Shown in pieces: positions 11,610 to 21,478 of a DNA stretch of 64,000 nucleotides (position 1 is its first letter; each line of letters starts with the position of its first letter). The notes below the pieces were generated by a model. It had not been told where the DNA came from and made no database searches. It was given only the letters and a program-made list of their open reading frames with translations. Origin of the DNA: Sorghum bicolor (Eukaryota; Streptophyta; Magnoliopsida; Poales; Poaceae). Both the position numbers and the translations under genes were made by a program. The stretch lies in contig NC_012879.2 of NCBI RefSeq assembly GCF_000003195.3, positions 38,398,565 through 38,462,564 of the forward strand, in the 5' to 3' direction.

Positions 11610-13500
11610 GATGTGGGTACATAATTTCTACATGGGATGACCCCATCCGCCAAATTTGCTGGGACGAGCTCACCCCCAGATTCCCTAAAATATTCTACAT
11701 GGGATGTCCCTGACTCTGTTGGCCCCCAATCAATCTAAACACCGCAAAAATGGGTTCATCCATCTCCATCCCACCTCATCCTTGGAACCAAACACTATCT
11801 AATACTACAGCTGCAGCTAACTTCACATTTCTCTTTCTTTTTGGTAAATATAAAACTCATATATAGTTTCATGATGTTATAGATCAGTTTGCATATATAA
11901 TACATGTTTGTGTTTAGGTGATAATTAGTACCTTAACTTCCTAATAGCAACAGAAAAAACCGTGTATCAATTCACTTGTTTTCTGGACAAGATGGATGTG
12001 GTAACTAAGCAGACTAATTGCACGGTGCTTCCCTTTACCCTGAATGGAATGACAATCATGGTTTGTTTTTGTCAGGATTCTAATGAGGCTCTCAACCAGA
12101 GAATAATGGCCCTCAACTGAGAAATTCAACTTTTTACTTATCTTCTTCACTTGTTCGTTGCCTGCAGTGTGCCCCTTCACTGCAAGCTTGCTCTTGGTCC
12201 TCGGTTGCTGGTCACCTGTTGTAATCAGCGGAGGGCATGACAGACACATGGCTGCCTCCATCATCCTAAGATTGAGAAACTGGGCATACCATGTCTATTG
12301 CAAATTATAGCCTCAAGAAAGCCATGTAGGCCTCACACCTCAAGGTCAATGCACCCCCTACCTTGCCCAGATCAGTACTAACTTTTTTATGAACCTATGG
12401 TTTAGTGCATAAATGCCGTTTCATTTTCTTGTTAGCATGGGAGGTCACCGAGATGGTCTTCATGCTTTTTTTTTGCATGTTCATGCACCAAATCATATAT
12501 TTTTTTGCATGCTCATTGAAATTGCTGTTTCTATTGTTATAATTTATGTTAAGATCTGGTTTAATTCTTGCTATTTTTTGTTGATAAAAAATTGCAATTT
12601 AGTATATTGAATTGGACTGCATGCTCATCTTTAAGCGTTCACTGAGCATGGGTTTCCCTGCTGACACCAGTACACATCTGCTGAATTAGTATCCTTTTTA
12701 CTTTGGTGTATGGAGGTTGCAAAAGTTTACGAAGTATATATATAGTAAGATAAGATGTACGATAAATAAAATCTAAGATAATTAGACTTCATATTTCTTT
12801 GTACATGTAAGTTATCTTTGGTGTGCGAGCTAATTGAGGAACTCCTCTTTGTTCTCTCTTTACACTTTACTGATAACACAGATCAAGTTCGACTAGATGA
12901 TTTAGGTATCTCTAGGGTTGGGAATTGTGATAGAGGCATTTTTTTTAGTTCATTACAATTTTAGAAAATTCCAATAGGTGCTGATGTATGTATTCTAGCA
13001 AGACATGTCTTAGTAGTTCAGTTGTAGCCCAGAGGCTTCATCTCAAGCACCTGCAGTAGGCTACCACCACTTTTTTTTCAAGATCTTGTGCTTCCTAATT
13101 TCCATTATGGCCTCATTTGATGGTGTGTGCTTCCTTTGGCTAAGCAAGATTTTTATTTATTCAGATCTTTTTTCAGTTCACATGTATTAGATCAGGCAAC
13201 AAAATTGTTATCATGTGGTTACAGGCTTCAGCAATATGGGTTGTGGACACAGATCAGGGAGAGACTTTCTGAAGAAATCAAATTTGTGGACTGCATAGTC
13301 ATAATATTGTAGCCAGAGTCTTATCATTTTTCACCAAAGCATCATTATCTTAGAGAAACACTACAGCCTTTGGCTTTCACTAAACCAATCAATATTTTGA
13401 GCTCCTAGGTTGGTTCTTTGATTCACAGTTTCCTAATCAATATTTGTCAGACAGTATTTTTATCTTATTGTGCGATTCATGTAATTTTAGTACAAAAGTT
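11610..13500. other. No recognisable gene
   Basis: AT-rich sequence. Short frames (for example 12264-11941 minus) show no domain. The stretch 11620-11800 (catgggatg..., ending accaaacacta) has the look of a MITE or DNA-transposon end, but no matching inverted terminus was found. Confidence 0.35.
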
Positions 13501-13508
13501 TTAGTTGT

Positions 13509-13538
13509 CCCGTAGGAACGCACGGGCACGCTACCTAG
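13509..13538 (+). other. Helitron-like 3' terminus
   Basis: CCCGT aggaacgc ACGGG forms a 5-bp stem with an 8-nt loop. It is followed by CACGCTAC and the terminal CTAG, then T. This hairpin-plus-CTRR layout is the defining 3' end of Helitrons. It could also arise by chance, because the stem is short. Confidence 0.5.
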
Positions 13539-13737
13539 TTAATAAATATTTGTAACATCATCTAACCTCGGATGACATTTCCCAACGACATTTTGCGTCT
13601 TCAACATCTTTGCAATGGCATATAACTAGCATTTACTTAGGCAAAATGATGTAGCACTGGATGTTGCGCTTCAATAGCAGAATGACATAAAAGGCATTTG
13701 TTAAAAGAAATTAGTACCTCAGAATGGCACAAGCAGT

Positions 13738-14889
13738 CTATTTCATAGGAGCCACCCCATTACCACCATGATCAGCATCTATGTCCAACCCATCACACAT
13801 GTTCCGGCTCGCAACATATTCATCTTTTGCCAACTTGCTTGAGCTCCTTTTGCTATACTTCTTCTTATAGGGATCCACCAAATCATCCTGCTGTGTAATC
13901 ACATGAGGACCTTTTCTTTTAGCTTTCATGCTCTCCTCAGTGTGTTTACCTTTCACACATTCCAGCGCAAGAACCACTGTGACAGAGGAATCAGAACTCC
14001 TAAGGCACTTTAAAACCCTGTTGCAACCTGGTTCTTCTTCTTCATCAAGCTGAGCCATCATATTGGTTACACAAATCTCCTGATTTATGTTGCAAATCCT
14101 ACCACAAACCCCATCATTCTTCCCCTTGCCTGTCTCGGCAGAGCCACCACCAGATGAATTACCTGAACGTGAAATCCTCTGTGATCCATTCATTGCCAGG
14201 TGCAGCTGCAAAGCTAACTCTTCGTCCAGTAGAACCGGAACACCACTGTTCCTCCCCACTAACCCACTGCTGCCAACAGCGTTGTTCCCCCGCTTGGAAG
14301 CCATCTTCACCTCCGCAGCCTTCCTCAGAGAATTCTCCCCAGCAACGGAGGTACGATCCCAGAAGCAAGTCTCCAGATTCAGCCCCAAATTGAAGCCCCC
14401 GTTCTTCGATCTCACGGTGGGGCAGCAATCGACGCAGAGGAAATCCTCCACATCAACCGGCTGGATCACCGTCGTGCGGTGTTCGGCGGAGATACAGGAT
14501 CGGTGGACACAGCGCTTGCAGTGGCGGCAGACGACGGCGGAGTCCTCGGGCGGCAGGTTGTCGAGGGAGAGGCAGTAGGAGCATACAGCGGCGGAGCGGA
14601 CGAGGGAGAGGCATTCGGTGCAGAGGAGGACGACGCGCCATAGGGAGCTGAGTGGACGGACCGGGCGGCGCTTGGGCCTGGTCCCCGGCTGGGGCGTTGG
14701 GAAGCGGACGCCGCAGCAGTGGCACAGGCTGAGATCGGGCAGGCCACGCGCGGGCGCTGGCGGCGCAGGTGGTGGCAGGGGCGGGCGAGGGGCCGCGGCG
14801 CGGCGGCGCGGGCGGTGCTTAGAAAGGAGGCGGGACGGCGGGACGGGGTGATCGGCGTCGGAGGCAAGTGCGTTGGGTGCGTCCACCAT
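13738..14889 (-). CDS. PHD-type zinc-finger protein (host gene)
   Basis: 383 residues from the ATG at 14889; the frame extends 18 codons further up, but only to a GTG. The N-terminus is Pro/Arg/Ala-rich (residues 20-50). Then come CHCC (56-59), CTEC (90-93), and a C4HC3 PHD-like finger with C103, C106, C121, C124, H129, C132, C152 and C155. The C-terminal half is low-complexity, with Ser/Gly and Asp/Glu patches and a Lys/Ser-rich stretch near 345. PHD fingers usually read histone H3 tails in the nucleus; the ligand cannot be told from sequence. The first 480 bases are very GC-rich, typical of grass 5' coding ends. It is the only intact host gene in the window, flanked by a Helitron-like end and two MITEs. 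Further 3' exons beyond 13738 are not excluded. Confidence 0.82.
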   Translation of the reverse strand: MVDAPNALASDADHPVPPSRLLSKHRPRRRAAAPRPPLPPPAPPAPARGLPDLSLCHCCGVRFPTPQPGTRPKRRPVRPLSSLWRVVLLCTECLSLVRSAAVCSYCLSLDNLPPEDSAVVCRHCKRCVHRSCISAEHRTTVIQPVDVEDFLCVDCCPTVRSKNGGFNLGLNLETCFWDRTSVAGENSLRKAAEVKMASKRGNNAVGSSGLVGRNSGVPVLLDEELALQLHLAMNGSQRISRSGNSSGGGSAETGKGKNDGVCGRICNINQEICVTNMMAQLDEEEEPGCNRVLKCLRSSDSSVTVVLALECVKGKHTEESMKAKRKGPHVITQQDDLVDPYKKKYSKRSSSKLAKDEYVASRNMCDGLDIDADHGGNGVAPMK

Positions 14890-14910
14890 GGGTGACACCG
14901 TGACAGGTGA

Positions 14911-14921
14911 GGTTAGGGTTT
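14911..14921 (-). promoter_or_regulatory. Telo-box in the 5' leader of the PHD gene
   Basis: On the minus strand this reads AAACCCTAACC, 22 bases upstream of the start codon. Telo-boxes are common near transcription starts of plant genes active in dividing cells and can recruit Myb-type telobox-binding proteins. The position and orientation fit. No clear TATA box is visible upstream. Confidence 0.5.
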
Positions 14922-15180
14922 GAGAGCAAACCGGTTTTCCCACAACCCCTGCGGCCGCATCCCTTATCTAGTGGGTAGAGGCTCTTTAAGATTTGCGCCA
15001 GTCAAAGCCCACTGATTCCCTTTTCCCCATGTTTGATAGATTCCCACAGTTCTGTTCTATTCCCAGTGCTTCTCTCCTGCTATCCACCCCACGCCTCCTC
15101 TCTGTCACTCAGTCAGATCTCTCTTTCTCCATCGCTCTCTACTCATCTCTCCAACCTCCTCTCTCATTAGATCTTGTTTA

Positions 15181-15423
15181 GGCCTTGTTTAGATACACCC
15201 AAAAACTCAAAACTTTACAAGATTCCTCGTCACATCGAATCTTGCGATACATGTATGGAGTATTAAATATAGATAAAAATAAAAACTAATTACACAGTTT
15301 GTTTGTAAATCGCGAGACGAATCTTTTAAGCCTAGTTACTCCATGATTGGACAATGTTTGTCAAATAAAAACGAAAGTGCTACAGTGTCAAAATCCAAAA
15401 AGTTTTTGCATCTAAACAAGCCC
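15181..15423. mobile_element. MITE with GGCCTTGTTTAG ends
   Basis: Left end ggccttgtttagatac, right end catctaaacaagccc (inverted match), flanked by TTA (15178-15180 and 15424-15426). It is 243 bp and non-coding. The 3-bp TTA duplication suggests PIF/Harbinger-type mobilisation. Confidence 0.75.
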
Positions 15424-15658
15424 TTAGTTCACCTCGAAAACCATAAACTTTTCAAGATTTCCCGTCACATCAAATCTTGGAGCACATGCATAAAGCATTA
15501 GATATACACAAAAATAAAAACTAATTGCACAATTTGTCTGTAAATCACGAGATGAATCTTTTGAACCTAGTTAGTCTATGATTAGATAATAATTGTCAAA
15601 TAAAAATGAAAATGCTACAGTGCCGAAATCCAAATTTTTTTCGGAACTAAACAAGGCT
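15424..15658. mobile_element. Second MITE of the same family, left terminus lost
   Basis: Aligns along its length with 15181-15423: shared ataaaaactaatt, gtctgtaaatc and atgctacagtg blocks in the same order. It ends ggaactaaacaaggc and is followed by tta. The first eight or so bases of its left terminus are missing, so the two copies are fused head to tail. Confidence 0.7.
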
Positions 15659-15669
15659 TTACATCACAT

Positions 15670-15760
15670 TATTATTGCGCTCCCTCCCTCTCTCTCTGCC
15701 TCTACTCATCTTCTATCTCAGATATGACATTCATCTCTCTCCCTCTCTCTCTAGATAACT
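15670..15760. repeat. CT-rich simple sequence
   Basis: Runs such as ctccctccctctctctctg and tctctccctctctctct form a pyrimidine-rich microsatellite tract. Just after it, ACTAG (15758-15762) followed by aaggggcacgcg could be a reverse-oriented Helitron end, but no hairpin is convincing. Confidence 0.6.
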
Positions 15761-16447
15761 AGTAAAGGGGCACGCGCCATCGCACGCACGTGGAGGGAGA
15801 AGTGCTAAGACTAAGTAGCGTTGTTCTACGTTGAAATATGTCTTGTGTTGTAGTTAAAGGATGCAGTGTGGACCAGTAAACATACATAGAACTGTTGATT
15901 CGAAGATACTAAGTACGGTAGATCATGGTTATAATACTACATAAGTTATCACAACATTACACGGATAGGGTTCACAGGTTTAGCATTGTTCTAATTATAC
16001 ATGGGTGATGAATAATAGGAGGTGTAGTAGTGTTCACTGCTCTCCGAGGTCTTGGTTTATGTACATAGTGGTATCCTGAGTAATTATACATGTTCATTTC
16101 GAAGTCAGTAGTGATCGCCCTATTATCTTCGTCTGCGGTACCAAAAGCTTTGTGTCCATGGAAGGTATGGCAATGTTATTGGATCAGCCTGTTGGAGAAA
16201 ATCCTCTGTGTAAATCTTTTTGTAACTGTGAGTTGTGTTCTGATAATCTGTTATATGAGTGTTTAAGACCTGAATCCATGTATTCTGTGGTTGGTCTATG
16301 CTGACAATCAAAACTCCATTTTCATGTGGCCTTCTTCTAACTGTTCAAGCGATAATTCAGCTGATTTGTTTGAGGCAAAGTGAGGAAGATGCAGTAAAAT
16401 GTTTCAGAATATTAGTGATTTATTTACCAACCATGAAAGCTATGTGC

Positions 16448-16920
16448 TCAAACTGAGTTCTCGTGGCTCTGCTCTTTGTTGTCCATGTGGAAATAGCTCC
16501 GTAGATTCTCCTTGTAGTAGCTTCTTTGCTGAAAAATAAAAAAATATAAACCAAAGCTATGTTAGGATTCCCAATGATTTGATTGTTTAGTAAGCTAACT
16601 AAATGGATAACCAAAATGAGCTGCTCAAGCATTAGTTGGTTTACCTGCAAGTTTATGCCAGCTGTTCCGTCCTGAAAAGCATACTGGCCATTGGTAGGTT
16701 GGTTGTCGAAGACATTTGGAACGAACGACTGGAACACATCTTCTTGGTCGGTGAATAGAAACCCTGTTCTACAGCTATCGTGTGAGAAGACTAAGTTTGC
16801 CGAAGGGTCATAGGTTTGGAACATCTGAATGTTGTCTGCACCATGTGTGAGTAGTGTACTAATTTGGTCAACTGGTCCATCACAGGGCAGAACACAGGGA
16901 AAGTTTAAACTTGCATCTTT
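16448..16920 (-). CDS. Two candidate exons of an unrecognised host gene (C-terminal part)
   Basis: On the minus strand a frame is open from about 16920 down to 16645, containing DQISTLLTHGADNIQ and then MFQTYDPSANLVF from the ATG at 16824. It ends exactly at a LQ|GTAAAC splice donor (16645/16644). After a 116-bp intron, TTTTTCAG (acceptor) is followed by 26 codons starting QRSYYKENLRSYFHMDN and ending with TGA at 16448-16450. The reading phase is preserved across the junction. Upstream exons are not securely placed; an open exon-like piece lies near 18117-18163 (acceptor and donor both present). I do not recognise the family. It may be a live gene with exons to the right, or a gene fragment. 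Confidence 0.35.
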
Positions 16921-16924
16921 TTAT

Positions 16925-19900
16925 AGGAGGGTAGGCAGGTTGCTGGAGCCTAGTGGGGTGTTGCAAGCTTCATGAAGAGGAACTGGCCCACAAAGCAGTG
17001 AAATCAATAAGAATTTGGAAAAATGGAATTTTTGTTAGGTGCATCGAACAGTTTGAACTGGGCTCTGCTGCTTACCTCGACCTATTGCAGCAATTGCACC
17101 TAGCTTTATGTTTTCGTGGAGCATCAGCGCCTTGCCAATCATCCAAGCAAAGAACATTTTGGCGGAAGAACTAAGTAAATCTTGTGGCTAAGGGATTGAT
17201 CAATAAGATCCTCGAATACAATATTTTTGTTACGGTGCCGCCACTATTCATCAATAAAGATAATACAAAAAGAGCTATAGGGGTAAGATTGTGGAGACAT
17301 TGTGGAGAAGAAATCAAATTAAGTACACATGTCATTTTTTCTGCCAAAATTGATGGGAGTTAGCAACCTGACATTAGTAAAAAAGAAGGGAGTTTATCAC
17401 ATAGTAGTACGCAAGTGTGACCCTTATTAGCATGTGTAGGTCCTGTAAAAATCAGTACATACAGAAGGGGAAACAATTTAGGAAACCCATGGCATCTTAA
17501 CTGAGAAGACGAATCAGGAAAATCATTTGAAAAAGAGAAGCACATGGCCAAACTAAGGTGAGTCTAGGAGGTGAGAAGAAGAGGGACATGGAGTGGCAGC
17601 GATGTCCAGCTGAAATGTAGAGGTTAACACCATGCCATGTATTTTCAAGATGTAGAGGATAAATCAATAATTTTTAAAAAAGATGTAAGCAAGACAGGAG
17701 GAATGAAGTAAATAACTCTAAATGAAAAGTAGTTCTAACAATGGCAACTGACATTGTCAATGTCTGAAAGTACTGCACACACACATATTGCCATGACTAA
17801 CATTACAAATAGAGAGAAAGTGTACCAAAGGAAGGCAGCCTGATTTCACAACCTACTCTTGACATGGAGATAAAAAAAGAAGAATATGCATACAAAAGTA
17901 TTGTGTACTGTCTGAATAATGTTTTAGTTTGAAACCATCTAATTAGGAGAGGGTTGTGTCTAATGGAGAGATAGTTCAGTTAATAGAACTAATCCTATAT
18001 GCAAGAAATATATAAAATTCACAAGAATTCATGTGTGACGTGTAGGTAAACCAAACTGGATATGAACAAAAAATAAAGCATTTCAAAGGAAAGTTGTTCA
18101 CCTGTCCACTCTCTTTCATCTTTTGCTTGCTATCTGATTGAATGCACCTAAACACAAGGGGAAATCGATAGGGTTTGGGAGTTGTGCACATGACAATAAT
18201 AACAAAGGAGCATGGAGATCAGAAAACAGAATAATGGGATACCTGGCATATACAGAGTAGCTGGCCTTAAGGCCAAAAAAGGACCAAGATGGTAAATGAA
18301 CAACCAACTTATATCTACGATCGCAAATTTTGTAGACGAAACTATAAGATAGTAACAGTTGGGTGAGTAAACAGAAGTAGTTACACTCTGAGATATCTTG
18401 AGCAAACTGTATCCATTTTTTAGCCTGGTAGCGTACTTGTATTTGTGGTTAACAAAAATGATCAAATAACCAACCTAATTTCATTTGAAGCACTGCGGCT
18501 TATACATAGCTAATGGGCAGGCTCTAGCAAATTTACAACATTATTTTTTAAAATCTCACAAAGCAGACCAATATTTTATTCTAGTAACATAAAGTAACTC
18601 ACATTAATATAAGGAATTGAAAGATATTTTTTTGTTGAACCAAAAAACAGTAGGGGAAGTCCCACTGTTAGGTCACATGAGAATGAATTTTGTGAACCTA
18701 GTATGTACGTTATACACTGGAAAGGAATATTTCTTGCTACAAATGGGGCATAAAGCAAGTTTCCAACATGTAAATTAATCGCCTTGTGCTTGACGCTCAT
18801 CACACAGTTTTCTCCATGCACACCTTTCAGTGTGGACTATTTTTATCCAACATTATATTTTAGTGGGATGAGGGTAAAATGATATAAAAAGAAAAAGTAG
18901 TAGGATATCATGAAAATTGGTTTTAAAAGACTGAACCAAGTAATCTTACCCCTTACCTTAGCAAACTTAACGGAAGGGGCTTTTGTCCCCACTGTCCAGC
19001 CATCCATTCTCTAGCTTCTTATAAGATTCATTGATCTTTCCCTGCTTCTTACAGAATACATGCTTAGCTGCGGTTGCAGGATTATGAATGAACCTTTATT
19101 TACCTGCAATAAAAATAACTGATAACGATGTTATATATAATGGATTTTTTCGTCAGTGCAAACCTAGAACTTAGCATATTTCTTGGTGCAGTGAGGCGAC
19201 AAGTACAGACAATTTGAGCATAGGTCAACATATATTCAGCAACAGAGCGTAGGGTATCAACAGAGCGTAATTTGAAATCATGGACAAAACTATGCGTACT
19301 AATGGCGTAAAAAAATAAAGAAGCACATAGATGTAGAGGGAATACGTTGCGACCAATATTACCTCTTCTAGCTCTTTTTTACATTGGTAGACAACAACAG
19401 GCAGGTTGCAATGACCTCAATGTGATCTCCATTTTATGTTCTGAAAAGGCTAGCAGTATACCGTAATAAGCATGAGGTGAAGAAATTAGCATTGCTATTA
19501 AACAGAATTCAAAGGGGAGAAGGCTCAGGATAAAGTTGACCTTAAAGAGTAGAATTGGCATTGTTATATGTACCACGTTTGCCTGTTCATAAATAAAACA
19601 TGTAAAGTCCAATAAGAGGTGTAGGTACAAAAATTAACATGAAAGAAGAGAAGGTTTAGATTCTATTTAATATGGCCAGGCATCATGAAGTATTAGCTAT
19701 AGTATACATACTTTTCCATTGCAGGCAAGATTAGCTCTTAAAAATTTATGGCTCTCAAAAAGCAGTATACATAATTTTCCGTTGCAGGCAAAAAGCAGTA
19801 TATAGCTATGCACACATGATACACAGTCATATAAATTAGGTAGAACATATAAAAGAACTCATATAAATCATTCATCAATTCATTGTAAAACAAATGGACG

Positions 19901-20097
19901 CATATCTGCCTGAGTCAAACTCGAAGAACACCCTGGCCTATCATAAATCATTCATCAACTCATTGTAAAACAAATGGAGGCATATCTGCCTGAGTCAAAC
20001 TCCAAGAAACCAAAACGCATATTTGGAGAAAAGAACTGCAGCTTTTGCAAATGAAACATACATATATGTGTTCCTGCTGCAACAAAACAAATCGATC
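16925..20097. other. No firm gene; 80-bp tandem duplication at about 19863-20020
   Basis: AT-rich, intron-like sequence that could belong to the gene ending at 16448. The segment starting ataaatcattcatcaa is duplicated with an 80-bp period (19863 and 19943), both copies running to gcctgagtcaaactc. A further imperfect duplication (ttttcc[a/g]ttgcaggcaa) lies at about 19710-19800. Confidence 0.4.
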
Positions 20098-20805
20098 TGT
20101 TGATGCAAAAGCTAATCTGCAAACACAAAGGGCTAATACCCGATTTAAACGTTAAGGCGTGTCAGCCGATTTGACCTTACTATCGGCAAAGGTGATAACT
20201 CGAATACTTTTGTCCCGACAACAACGATGCGCCCGGATGCCACGGCCAAGAGGTATTCACGCGGAACTTGAGAACACGCCGAGCTTAAGTCGACGAATTC
20301 CTAAGAACTCGTAATAAAAAAGAAAAAGTATGACGAAGTCGTCAAAAAAGTAGGTACTGGAGTATGAGTAAAAACTTGTGTTTGATTGATTGATAGATGT
20401 CCCGATTACAAGGCCCTAGGGTCTATATTCATACCCTGCTCAAAGAGCTACAACTAGACACGACTAGAATTCAAATTCCAAATTTAAACAGAATCCGTGT
20501 ACAAAACGATTTAAATAACTAAGGAAAACATAAAACTATCCTGCCGTGACAAGCTGGGACACCACCACGGATCAATTGGCAACCTCCAAGTCTTCCTTAC
20601 GTTATCGGCAGACTCCCCATCGGCAACGATTAATACTGGCCATCGGCATAAACACATCACCACCCAAGGACTTAGCCACATTCAGCTGTCTCCTCATCGG
20701 CAACCACACTTATCGGCAACTCTCCTGCAGACCAGTCACTATTGCCTTTTCTTGCCGATCTACACTCTACCGATCTTGGGTACGTGTCCAAAAACGGTGT
20801 CAACA
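20098..20805 (-). repeat. 3' LTR of the truncated Tat element
   Basis: 708 bp, TGTTGATGCAAAAGC ... GGTGTCAACA. It aligns throughout with the 691-bp LTRs at 44869 and 56536 but with many substitutions. The minus-strand TATA box that reads TATAAATATA in the young copy reads TATGAATATA here (about 20424-20433). The adjacent tgccccccaattt (20807-20819) is the minus-strand polypurine tract. Confidence 0.88.
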
Positions 20806-21320
20806 CATGCCCCCCAATTTCGGAGTATGAAATCATTAATGCTCCAAAATTCTCTGCAGTAATGATGCCTTTCCGCAATTAATTCTCCCAATTTGGTAAC
20901 CGACAACCTTAATCTGAACAACCTTGGTTCGATTCCTCCGCAGATTCCTCAAAATCCTCAACTTCCCAAACGGACATCTCCACTTTAGTCGTCCATCGGC
21001 AATATTACCGTTACAGAGACCTGCCGATGGACTGACCAGGACGTCCTGTTCAGCAAAGTATCTTTATCCTCCCAAACGGATATCCTCACTTTATCCGCCC
21101 GTCGGCAAGTCTCGCACAGTAAAATATCCTACCGTTACAAGGCGCTACCGATGGACCGACCAGCAAATCTCGCACAGTAAAATATCTCCAGATCACGACC
21201 GCTTCCTATCAAATCACCTGCACAATCCCTTGATTATCGTGCGAACAGTTACCATAGTATCCTCGGATTTCACGGATACGGCGAAGTGATAAGTCAGATT
21301 TACCCTTGCCCATTTTGTCC

Positions 21321-21330
21321 TATAAATAGT
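21321..21330 (+). promoter_or_regulatory. TATA box of the antisense PMD pseudogene
   Basis: TATAAATAGT about 158 bp upstream of the ATG at 21479. The same box and spacing occur in the intact copy (46042-46051), so the promoter was inherited with the gene. Confidence 0.7.
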
Positions 21331-21478
21331 TCCTTCTCGGATACTCCTTCTCCATCGCATCATTCCACAGTTTCAACTCCACCTTCCTGGCGGCGGCGCT
21401 GTTCGAGATCTCCAAGAACTCCAACAAAGCCCCTTCTTCACCAATCTCGAAGCCTTCGATCATCCTTTTTGTGAGGAG

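Larger units (their letters stand above)
10648..13538 (+). mobile_element. Possible Helitron carrying a hAT fossil
   Basis: The right end fits a Helitron 3' terminus: a short hairpin CCCGT...ACGGG (13509-13526), eight bases, then CTAG (13535-13538) followed by T. Upstream at 10648 an A is followed by TCTATACTAAG, similar to grass Helitron 5' ends. If both ends belong together, the element is 2.9 kb and non-autonomous, with the hAT remnant as cargo. Only the 3' end is reasonably supported; the 5' end is a guess based on the TCTATACTA motif. Confidence 0.35.

Noticed and set aside
15758..15790. Reverse-oriented Helitron 3' end (ACTAG then GC-rich sequence)
   Set aside because: No stable hairpin at the right distance and no matching 5' end to the right.
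16953..17174. 73-codon plus-strand ORF as a small gene
   Set aside because: No recognisable domain, no conserved neighbour and no clear promoter; left as unassigned.
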